The notes under the pieces were generated by a model. It saw nothing but the letters and a program-made list of their open reading frames with translations, searched no databases and had not been told where the DNA came from. Below, in pieces: positions 56,719 to 64,000 of a stretch of 64,000 bases of DNA (positions are counted from its first letter, which is position 1; each line of letters opens with the position of its first letter). The stretch comes from Streptomyces formicae (lineage in GTDB: Bacteria > Actinomycetota > Actinomycetes > Streptomycetales > Streptomycetaceae), in assembly GCF_022647665.1 (NCBI RefSeq), contig NZ_CP071872.1:6448001-6512000 (forward strand), written 5' to 3'. Position numbers and translations under genes: made by a program.

Positions 56719-57897
56719 TCACAACCGATGCTGGCGGTCGATACCTCTGCCAACCCCGGCTCGCGGCCCTGCCGCCGGCGGGCGGCAGGAGGCCCGGATG
56801 CGGAGCTCGGGAGCGAGGGCCAGATGCTGCCGTGGCACGGCGTCCGCGGGGTTCTGGGCCATCTCTCGCATACGCTGGTGCAGCAATTGCACCGCCGACT
56901 GCCCGACGTGGTAGCTGGGAAGGGCAACCGCGGTCAGAGGGAGACCCAAGAGGGCAAAGGCCACCTCATCTCCGTAAGTGATCAGCGAAACATCCCCGGG
57001 AACGTGAATCCCCCGAGACTGCAGACTCTCCATCAGCGAGATCGGCTCGCTGTCGACGGACACCAGAGCCGCGGATACCTCGCGCTTGCGGACCGCCTCG
57101 GCCAGGCGGTCCGCAACCGCCTCACACCCGGCATCAGGACCGTCGGCGGGGGAGCCGAAAGACATCACCAGAGGATGGGACATCTCCAGCGCAGGCCATA
57201 CGCTTTCGCAGCCCATCTGCGCCCCGGTAGAGCCACCGAGGCCTCCGACCAGCGCGACACGCTCGTGACCGAGCGAGGACAGATACTCCATCGCCAGCCA
57301 TACCCCGGACGCCTGGTCGGTGCACACGTAATCCAGCCGCGCCGTGTCCGCGCATGGGACCCCGGTGCGCTCCACGAGGACGGTGGGAACTTCGAGCGCC
57401 CATCTGGCCGAGTCCTGACGGCTCGTCCCGGTCTCCCGATCGAGCGTCAACAAGAGCCCGTCGACCCCGCTTTGGATCATCTGCTCGATGTGGAGATCAG
57501 TGGTCTGGGCGTATCCGGAGAAGCCGAGGACGAGTCGTCCGCCGGCTGAGGCGGATGCCTGCCGGGCACCGCGAATGATCTCGTCGAAGTACTTCCTCGT
57601 GCGGGGCACGACCATCCCCGTCACCGGGCCGGCTGAAGATGTGTCTGCCTGCGACCCGTTCCATGCTGCCTGCCGTAGGCGCTCGCCTATAGACAGGCCG
57701 TCAGGCCAGGCGACGACACCCCTCGCACGGTTTACGAGGCCGCGGTCGGCGAGGGCGGCTGCATCGCGGCGGGCTGTGGCCACGGAAATTTGCAAGTGAT
57801 CGGCGAGCTCCACAACGCGGACCACTCCACAGGATTTCACAAGATCGAGGATCTGCTCATGACGCTGATCCATCGTCAACTGCAAGACACCAGCCAT
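56719..57897 (-). CDS. DeoR-LacI hybrid transcriptional regulator
   Basis: A 392-residue regulator of the same architecture as the one at 50.1 kb: DeoR winged helix (residues 10-60, VRVVELADHLQISVATARRDAAAL) and LacI-type sensor (GMVVPRTRKYFDEIIRGARQ, SLGHERVALVGGLGG, DVSLITYGDEVAFALLGLPLTAV). The two share organisation but not close sequence. It is convergent with the headless LacI gene. ATG 57897 or the ATG eight codons later (MDQRHEQ) may be the start. Confidence 0.87.
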   Translation of the reverse strand: MAGVLQLTMDQRHEQILDLVKSCGVVRVVELADHLQISVATARRDAAALADRGLVNRARGVVAWPDGLSIGERLRQAAWNGSQADTSSAGPVTGMVVPRTRKYFDEIIRGARQASASAGGRLVLGFSGYAQTTDLHIEQMIQSGVDGLLLTLDRETGTSRQDSARWALEVPTVLVERTGVPCADTARLDYVCTDQASGVWLAMEYLSSLGHERVALVGGLGGSTGAQMGCESVWPALEMSHPLVMSFGSPADGPDAGCEAVADRLAEAVRKREVSAALVSVDSEPISLMESLQSRGIHVPGDVSLITYGDEVAFALLGLPLTAVALPSYHVGQSAVQLLHQRMREMAQNPADAVPRQHLALAPELRIRASCRPPAAGPRAGVGRGIDRQHRL

Positions 57898-59179
57898 GGA
57901 GCCGCACCGTACCCGGTGAACAGCCTGCTCGCTGCCGGAAATCCTGCATTAGCCGCCAGCCTTGTGAGCACTGTGAGCGATTTGGGAGCCTTTGAATCAT
58001 CTGCAACATTTTCCGCTCAGCCAGCATTCCGTGACGACCCGGAGGAAGCTGCCATACACCAACCCGGCGACGCCGTGCGCCTCCTCGAGGGGAGCATGCT
58101 GACGCACCGCGACCACGCTGCAGGTCGGCCGGCGTCTCCGTGGATTCACGGACTCGTGACCACAGGTGACACTCGCCGAAACGGCGGAGTCGCAGCACAC
58201 AGCAGCCTCATCAGAACGTTCCGGACCCTCCCCCGGCCATCGGGCTGGGGGAGTCTCGCCTCAATCACGAGCAAGCCCGAACTGTCGCCCTGGGGCATGC
58301 AGGGTGCTACCGCGCAGAAGGTAGGTTCACCAGCGGCGTGAACGGCCCCGCAGATCAAGGAATCCCACGAAGCCGCCTGCTGGCAGCCTTCCCAGGGGCT
58401 GAGCCGGGGAAGACCCGGCCAGGCCCGACGGCTGACCGCACGTGCCGCCGCGGGATTGCTGTCGTATGGCCTGCACTCCGCCGTCGTGAGAAATGCAGCC
58501 GCCCGGCCCTGACCCACCCTTGCGCGGTCGCCCTCGCCCCCTCCGGAAACGGCCTGCCGGCCGAGCGGAACGCCCCCGCCTCAAGCCCTCAGCCCAGCGG
58601 GGCCGCGGAAGGAACGGAAGACGGGCGTGGCAGCCGGTATGGCAGGGCAGAGCCCCTCCATCACGCATTGAGCGATATGCACGACTTGACGCTTATTGCG
58701 TCACATGTCACTCTTCAATCTGACGATCAATTCCTGTGCCTGGGCGACTGAGTCAGCCGAACAGTCCACACCGCGGGAATCCGACGCGAGCACGACGCCT
58801 CAGCGAAGCCCCTCTGCGCCGGATGCCACGGGCGACTTGATCAGCCTCACTGACATCCACGGCGATCCGCGGCGCGGCACGGATCAGGAAGCTCTCGGGC
58901 CGGTGCGACGTTGCTCTCCGACCGCGGAACCCTGCACATGTCAGCCGAGTTCAGTGAGACGCTCGACCTGTTCGGTTCTGCACGTCATCCGGCCGCAACA
59001 TGGCCTCGGACTCGCTCCACACCTGACCGCACCGCTGGGTACCCGTCACCGACCGGATTCGGAACCCTTCGGCCACCGACCAACCCTTACGGCTGCTGTA
59101 GTTCTGGCGTTTGTGCTGGTCGGAGACCTGTAGGGGCGTGGGCGGGGATGGGTACGGCCACCGTGATCATGAACGTTCG
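57898..59179. other. Large non-coding gap
   Basis: About 1.3 kb without a supported gene. Upstream of the DeoR-LacI regulator, TTGTGAGCACTGTGAGCG (57963-57980) contains two GTGAGC half-sites that may be an operator. A minus-strand frame near 58.7-58.8 kb reads DSRGVDCSADSVAQAQELIV before a stop and could be the tail of a lost gene. The rest has the low-quality frames of eroded DNA. Confidence 0.45.
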
Positions 59180-59760
59180 TGACGACGTACCAGGACGCGG
59201 TGGCCATGGAAGTAGCGATAGCGGAGCAGGCGTGGGGCGAGGTGCTCGGGCGAGTACTGGGGTCGGTCGCAGGCTGTTTCGCTCGGCGTGAGGCGCGGGC
59301 GACGGGCGGAGCCGGTCGCGCGGCTGCTGCTGGAGGTGGACACGCGGAACTGCTGGACCCTCGCGCAGGTGCTGCGGCATCCGGGTCCGCACCGGCTGCA
59401 GCACCTGCTGCCCCGGGCGCGGTTCGACCACGACCAGGCGCGTGAGAGATCGCCCGCCTGGTGGCAAGGGAACTCGCAGGCCGGGATGTGGTGCTGGTGA
59501 TCGACGAGACGGGGGACCCCAAGTCGTCCACGGACTCGCTCGCACGGTCGCCGCCGTCCACGAGGCCGCTGAGGAACGATCCGGGCTCGTCCCGCTGACC
59601 TGTCCCGAGCTGTCCACCCGCTACAGGCTCTTCTACTGCCCCCACCCGTCCGCAACCGTGACCACACCCTGCACTGGACCGCCTGACGGCGCCACCACCA
59701 AGCCATCGCGACCGCCTGCCACCAGCAACGACACCTCCGCCACGATCAGCCGTGATCCAG
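59180..59760 (+). pseudogene. IS701/IS4-like transposase, internally deleted
   Basis: Across frames it reads WGEVLGRVLGSVAGCFARRE, LLLEVDTRNCWTLAQVLRHP, LQHLLPRARFDHDQARERI and VVLVIDETGDPKSSTDSLAR, which is the N-terminal third of IS701-type transposases including the first catalytic Asp (VIDETG). It then jumps to the last part: LVPLTCPELSTRYRLFYCP and HHQAIATACHQQRH. The central 200 residues are deleted and several frameshifts exist. Confidence 0.8.
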
Positions 59761-59837
59761 AACTACAACTGCCGTGTCAGACAGACAGCCGACTTTCGAA
59801 ATCCATCCCCGCCTGTGCGGAACCCATAGGAGATTCC

Positions 59838-60008
59838 ATGACCGATTCACTAGCCGTCTTTCCGTACCGGCACGCTGACCCGCCAGGGATCGTGTACCGG
59901 TTCGACATAAAGAAGCCCGGCATGACGGGGGTGTATTTGATGAAGGATTCCAGCCGGCTGGAGCCCTCTTCGATCTCTGGAGACATTTCTCCTGGTGCAC
60001 CAATATGA
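59838..60008 (+). CDS. Small protein, first gene of an unrecognised operon
   Basis: A 56-residue protein, not recognised. It reads as a short beta-rich domain (GIVYRFDIKKPGMTGVYLM) with a Ser/Pro-rich end. AGGAG lies 7 bases before ATG 59838. The stop overlaps the start of the next gene as ATGA, implying coupled translation and a functional relation. A very similar-length open frame upstream belongs to transposase debris and is not part of it. Confidence 0.6.
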   Translation: MTDSLAVFPYRHADPPGIVYRFDIKKPGMTGVYLMKDSSRLEPSSISGDISPGAPI

Positions 60009-60820
60009 CTCAGCTTACTCCGGCCATCTACAGCTATTGCGATGGATTCGTCGGAACAAGCACGGCCCCGATCAATTCAGCGAGCACTTACCTTCAATGG
60101 TATCTGGGAGCTTGTCGCGAGAGCACACTCGAGGCGCTGACATCGGCGCTACAGAAGCGCTTTACCAGCATGAAGATGATGGCTGCAGTCGTCAAGGATT
60201 CACCGTTCCTTAAAGGGGCCAGCAAGAAAGTCGCCGATATCGACAGGGCAATCGATGCTATAAAGCTGATCGAGCTCTCAGAAAATATTTTCCGGCTGCC
60301 TGGATGGCTGTATGCGATCAAACCTAACAAGTACTTTATCAGCGTCCGAGAGAACAGCACCAGAAGGCGTGCAAAGTTTGTCAGCGACATCGCCGACCGG
60401 ATCGACATGGAGGGATGGCTTTACCCCGGACCGATCTCCTCCAAGGCAGTAAGTCGTGCATGGCCTGTCTATATTCAGTTCGACCTCAAAGCGCCTTGCA
60501 CGACTTCATCCCTGGTCATCGACCAGAGATACCAAGATCATGACGGGGCCGCACCGGACGCTGACTCACCATTCAAGAAGGACGCTTGGAGGGGGCTGAT
60601 CGGCTACCACGCGGCGATGACACTGGGGACGAAAACAGGCAAATGTTCCGTCCCAGGGTCGGAAGGCTTTACCAGACTCCTCGAAGGCAAGGACTGGAAC
60701 GATGAAGGAGAGTACTGGGACACCAGTAGCCAGCAGGTCCCCAACCCGCACTTCCCCTTCGGGACGCCGAGTGAAGTCGAATCCCACACTCTATCCTTCG
60801 CTGACACTTCGAAAACATAG
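60005..60820 (+). CDS. Unrecognised 271-residue protein
   Basis: A soluble 271-residue protein with no known family to me. The first 100 residues are helical (ESTLEALTSALQKRF, FLKGASKKVADIDRAIDAIKLIELSE), the rest mixed, with IDMEGWLYPGPISSKAV and a Trp-rich C-terminal part (DWNDEGEYWDTSS). No signal peptide, membrane segment or catalytic motif. It begins within the stop of the 56-residue gene and ends 9 bases before the 1038-residue gene. GC is below 60 percent. Confidence 0.75.
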   Translation: MTQLTPAIYSYCDGFVGTSTAPINSASTYLQWYLGACRESTLEALTSALQKRFTSMKMMAAVVKDSPFLKGASKKVADIDRAIDAIKLIELSENIFRLPGWLYAIKPNKYFISVRENSTRRRAKFVSDIADRIDMEGWLYPGPISSKAVSRAWPVYIQFDLKAPCTTSSLVIDQRYQDHDGAAPDADSPFKKDAWRGLIGYHAAMTLGTKTGKCSVPGSEGFTRLLEGKDWNDEGEYWDTSSQQVPNPHFPFGTPSEVESHTLSFADTSKT

Positions 60821-60829
60821 GGGCTCGCC

Positions 60830-63800
60830 ATGGCAGACATGCGGACTGTTGAAGTGAATCTCGGAGGGCCGGAGCCGGGACAGCAACTGATCGTGCCGCT
60901 GACAGAAGTTTCACCGGGTATCGGGGTCTGCCACCTGGATCTTTCCGATATTCGCTCGCTGTGGAAGAATTTCGCCGGGCCGGTCAGCGAAGCGGGAAAT
61001 CTGAAGAAGGTTTCCCACTTACCCTCATGGGGATCGAACTGGGATCCCTGTGGCGCCATGGGATTCAACGCCTATGTGCAGCAGCTCATCTCTCTTCTCA
61101 GGGAAGGCTCCAAAGCAGGAAAGACTCTTCTGGAGAACGTCCTGAACCTTTCACCTGTCCCCTACTTGTTCGCGATAAATCGGGAAGCAGTATACCCTGG
61201 CAGTATTCTGGGTGGCACTGACCTGAACCAGGATATCGGCGGTGCGGGTGAGAATCGTCAGATCCTCCTTGACACGCAGGGGCGGGACAGTGGTATCCGT
61301 GTCGTCGTGTTCAACGGTGGAACCAATATCCTCAACTCGTGGGTGGCCCCCAGGAATATGCTCAGGTCCGCCGACGGTACGGGAACCTATGCGATCATGT
61401 CGCTTCCCTGGGGTGCTGTCCTGCAATACCAGGGACATATCCTTCGCCCGGAGATTATGCTGGGCAGCCTTCTCGCGCACGCATCTCTCATCCTGACCGG
61501 TGCGATGGACTACACCGAGGTGCACGTTCCCCTCTCCCTCAAGAACCAGTACTTCGTCACGCAGAAGATGCCCATGTGGCAGGTTCACACCACAGGAAAT
61601 CACGCCGCAATCCGCTATCTCAATGCCCTCGACTTTGAATTCGATCTCACCAAGGCCTACAGGGATTCGTTGGACCTGGCCAAAGCTTTTGCCGAAAAGG
61701 CGACCGAATCCACCGCAAAGAGTACTGCGAAAGCTGTCGAGACGGCCCGTGAGAAGGTCCTCGGGCTGACCGAGGCAGATATCAGCAAAGACTTCGGGCT
61801 GCCCCGTCGCCATAGTTTCACTCCGCATGGCCCGCACTATATTCTGCAGGCCATGCTGCGTAGCTCACCGGCGCGGTTCAAGAATGCCTACGCCGTTGAT
61901 GCGGCCAAAGCATGGACGCACCGATACCTGACCCGGCCAGTTCTCCTCTGGGATCCCTCACGCAAGAGTGACTTCGCCAAAAGCGTTGTCAATGACATAT
62001 GGGACGCAGCCAGTAAGGTCCTTGTGGTCGCTGTCGCCGGCGAAGCTTTGATTACTCCTGACCGCTTCTTCAGTGCTAATGCGCTGTTTGAGCTGGCCGC
62101 CGATAAGACCTTCGCCCCTGGAACCGCAGGAGTGACACCGTCGGCGGTTCTCTTCCGTCTAGTGTCGCCGTCGACCATATTTGCCATGAAGAACGACATC
62201 GAGAAGCTGGCATTCATATCTGAATTCAACATGAAGAAGGAGGCCGAGGGCAAGAAGATTCGGTATCAGCCGAACGATCCAACTCTGCGAGATCTTGTGT
62301 TCGAATCCATGGGAAAGGGAAGCAGTACCACCTACGCCGAGACTTCACTACTCGACAAGATAAGAGACGCCGCACGAGTTGTATTCAACACGGAGTATGC
62401 GCATGCCATTGTCGATAATTCCATAGATGTAGGTACCCATGCAGCCATAGCCGACTGGGGCGCAACAGTACTCGACAAGGACTGGGCGGCATTTCTCACC
62501 ACGTATGGGATACCTGGACTCAGGCCGGCTCAGAGTACACTTGCCAACCTCAAGGACATCTTCAGCACAGCCCTTCCAGTCCTCGACTACATCCCAACAG
62601 GTTCCCTCAAGGACTGGGTTAGCACGATAGGTGAAACCGAGGACGAGAAAAGGAAGATCTTCCTCGTCAAGAACGGCATAATTCCCGATCAGAAGTGTGT
62701 GAAACCCGACGCTGATGATGCCTCGGTGCTCCGTAGTCAGCTCAAGAAGGACGAATCGGAGTGCGAGGCCCTCTTTGTCGTCGCCCCTTCCGACGCCCTG
62801 GGGCCACTGCCTAAAGCCCCCGACAGAGCACCGGTCGTGGTTCTATCCGGTACGCCCGGTCTGCACTATGCCCTCATTATCGTCCCCGAAAAGAGCGGCT
62901 ACGCGGCCGACGGTTCGCCCAGTGAAGCTGCCTGCTATCTCGTCGACTGCGGCAGCTCCAGGGTTTCCTCGGCGGACATCGACGCGCATGCGGGCGAGGT
63001 CACCAGAATGCTCCAGCAGTATGCCCCACGGAATACGGGGAAGATCGTGATTGATCAGGTTTACGTCACGAGTCCTCGGGCCGACTGCTGCAATCTGCTG
63101 CCTAAAGTCCTAGATGCCAACACGACCGTCAAGGGGATTACATGCGGTGGACTCCCATACCGCTACAGCGCTCTGACAGGCATTTCCGGTGGAGTCAATA
63201 TGCTGGAATGGATGGAAGGGAAACTCGCACCCACGGACAAAGCTACCGTTGATCGGGTCAAGAATGCCGCTCAATTCATGAAGGCCGTTCTATCCAGCGC
63301 GAACGTCGTCATTGATGGCGTCAACAAGTTGATCGACGATTTCCTCACTGGCTCGGCAGGCTCAGATGGCGAGACCGGCAGCAACATCCGTTGGCTGCGC
63401 GCTACAGACGGGAACTTGATCTTCCCCGAAGCGGTGTCCGGCAATGGAAAGCTCTTCTGCCTCGCGGCAAACCAGGGAGCCAACGCCTCGCAGGCGCTTG
63501 ACGACGACAACGGGCTGGTGCTCCTGTTCGTGCACCGCGACCTTCGACTGCTGCTCACCGGACATGCGGGCGATGTACCGCTGCGCACAGTCACCAGCCA
63601 GCGGAGCGCCTTGGCTGCGATAGGCAACGGGGGCTATGACCCGTTGCTGCGTACCGACGAGATGTTCCTGGCTATCTGGGGATACGGAGCTCCGCTCTCG
63701 TCGGCTCAACTGGCATGGCGGACACCTGAGGAGGTGAAGGCCGGTGATCTCTACCCGCAAGTCGCGTTCACCACACCCGGCGTGGAACCGGGGTTGATGG

Positions 63801-63946
63801 CCAAGGAGTCGTCGTCCCTGATCGTGGCCGGCCACTGCCAGGTCAAACCTCCGCCGAACGGGCATCAATTCCTGCGCAGGTATGAGATCAGTCAACCTGG
63901 CAGCAAACTCCCTTCGTGCGTCTATCAGTTCAGCTCGGTGGTGTGA
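60830..63946 (+). CDS. 1038-residue protein with inactivated metallo-beta-lactamase-like C-terminal domain
   Basis: A large cytoplasmic protein. Residues 1-620 match nothing I know; they include a long Ala/Thr/Lys-rich helix (about 278-312, AEKATESTAKSTAKAVETAR). Residues about 640-930 follow the plan of ComEC/Rec2-type metallo-beta-lactamase domains: ACYLVDCG, then VYVTSPRADCCNLLPKVL where THxHxDH should be, and LRLLLTGHAGD where LLTGD should be. The ligand positions are S748, R750 and C753 instead of His and H912 instead of Asp; only D752 remains. The gene is preceded by GGGGCTCGCC 9 bases after the 271-residue gene and followed by another start after one base. It likely is a structural or sensing pseudoenzyme. 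Confidence 0.7.
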   Translation: MADMRTVEVNLGGPEPGQQLIVPLTEVSPGIGVCHLDLSDIRSLWKNFAGPVSEAGNLKKVSHLPSWGSNWDPCGAMGFNAYVQQLISLLREGSKAGKTLLENVLNLSPVPYLFAINREAVYPGSILGGTDLNQDIGGAGENRQILLDTQGRDSGIRVVVFNGGTNILNSWVAPRNMLRSADGTGTYAIMSLPWGAVLQYQGHILRPEIMLGSLLAHASLILTGAMDYTEVHVPLSLKNQYFVTQKMPMWQVHTTGNHAAIRYLNALDFEFDLTKAYRDSLDLAKAFAEKATESTAKSTAKAVETAREKVLGLTEADISKDFGLPRRHSFTPHGPHYILQAMLRSSPARFKNAYAVDAAKAWTHRYLTRPVLLWDPSRKSDFAKSVVNDIWDAASKVLVVAVAGEALITPDRFFSANALFELAADKTFAPGTAGVTPSAVLFRLVSPSTIFAMKNDIEKLAFISEFNMKKEAEGKKIRYQPNDPTLRDLVFESMGKGSSTTYAETSLLDKIRDAARVVFNTEYAHAIVDNSIDVGTHAAIADWGATVLDKDWAAFLTTYGIPGLRPAQSTLANLKDIFSTALPVLDYIPTGSLKDWVSTIGETEDEKRKIFLVKNGIIPDQKCVKPDADDASVLRSQLKKDESECEALFVVAPSDALGPLPKAPDRAPVVVLSGTPGLHYALIIVPEKSGYAADGSPSEAACYLVDCGSSRVSSADIDAHAGEVTRMLQQYAPRNTGKIVIDQVYVTSPRADCCNLLPKVLDANTTVKGITCGGLPYRYSALTGISGGVNMLEWMEGKLAPTDKATVDRVKNAAQFMKAVLSSANVVIDGVNKLIDDFLTGSAGSDGETGSNIRWLRATDGNLIFPEAVSGNGKLFCLAANQGANASQALDDDNGLVLLFVHRDLRLLLTGHAGDVPLRTVTSQRSALAAIGNGGYDPLLRTDEMFLAIWGYGAPLSSAQLAWRTPEEVKAGDLYPQVAFTTPGVEPGLMAKESSSLIVAGHCQVKPPPNGHQFLRRYEISQPGSKLPSCVYQFSSVV

Positions 63947-63947
63947 C

Positions 63948-64000
63948 ATGACGGAGACAGAAGTCCAGTGGCTCAAAGAGTTGGACAATGAGCTGTTCCA
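63948..64000 (+). CDS. Fourth gene of the operon, cut by the window edge
   Basis: An ATG lies one base after the stop of the 1038-residue gene and opens a frame MTETEVQWLKELDNELF that runs off the window. The close junction suggests translational coupling. Nothing can be said of its function. Confidence 0.6.
   Translation, partial: MTETEVQWLKELDNELF

Noticed and set aside
58146..58751. Open frames of about 120-140 residues on both strands
   Set aside because: No ribosome binding site, poor codon bias and no motifs; treated as non-coding.

Overview
The window is chromosomal Streptomyces DNA. The evidence is the very high GC content with strong third-position GC bias, frequent GTG starts, a fasR-fabD-fabH-acpP-fabF locus in the actinomycete order, and actinomycete-restricted families (DUF3145, SCO2400-type zinc-ribbon protein, Mbl-type MreB homologue, MatB). 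Everything was read from sequence alone; family names rest on motifs and on my memory of homologues, not on database searches.

Layout. 1-10.5 kb is conserved core: an autoregulated MerR/aldo-keto reductase operon, an acetyltransferase, a serine hydrolase, a pirin, the fatty-acid synthase type II operon with its activator FasR, DUF3145 and a GDSL lipoprotein. 10.6-13.3 kb is a lower-GC insertion: a broken serine-recombinase gene, an HExxH metallopeptidase and a probable ADP-ribosyltransferase (R, S-T and ExE motifs visible), which look like a toxin or effector pair. 13.9-41.1 kb returns to core-like DNA: secreted hydrolases, Ohr, a MarR/oxidoreductase pair, an Mbl-like protein followed by a GAF histidine kinase with a hexanucleotide expansion, transporters, matB with a fused acyl-CoA carboxyltransferase, a large subtilase, an MFS/SDR pair, and an rpiB-pfpI-DUF2180-monooxygenase operon divergent from an XRE regulator.

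41.2-59.8 kb is an accessory, eroding region. It holds an aerolysin-like secreted protein, a broken prenyl diphosphate synthase next to an unrecognised terpene-cyclase-like gene, gluconokinase, a Tat-exported phospholipase C, two DeoR-LacI hybrid regulators around a degenerate GH29 fucosidase and a headless LacI sensor, and remnants of at least five insertion sequences (IS427/IS5-like, ISL3, IS5, IS1647-like, IS701/IS4-like).

59.8-64 kb, running off the right edge, is a compact operon of unrecognised genes: a 56-aa ORF overlapping by ATGA with a 271-aa ORF, then a 1038-aa protein whose C-terminal third resembles a metallo-beta-lactamase fold with its metal ligands replaced, then a fourth gene cut by the window edge. 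This operon and the metallopeptidase/ADP-ribosyltransferase pair are the best candidates for undescribed biology here. Several intact-looking genes carry single-base frameshifts (DUF6400-like, a secreted small protein, a LacI regulator, the terpene-like gene), so assembly errors versus real decay must be separated first.
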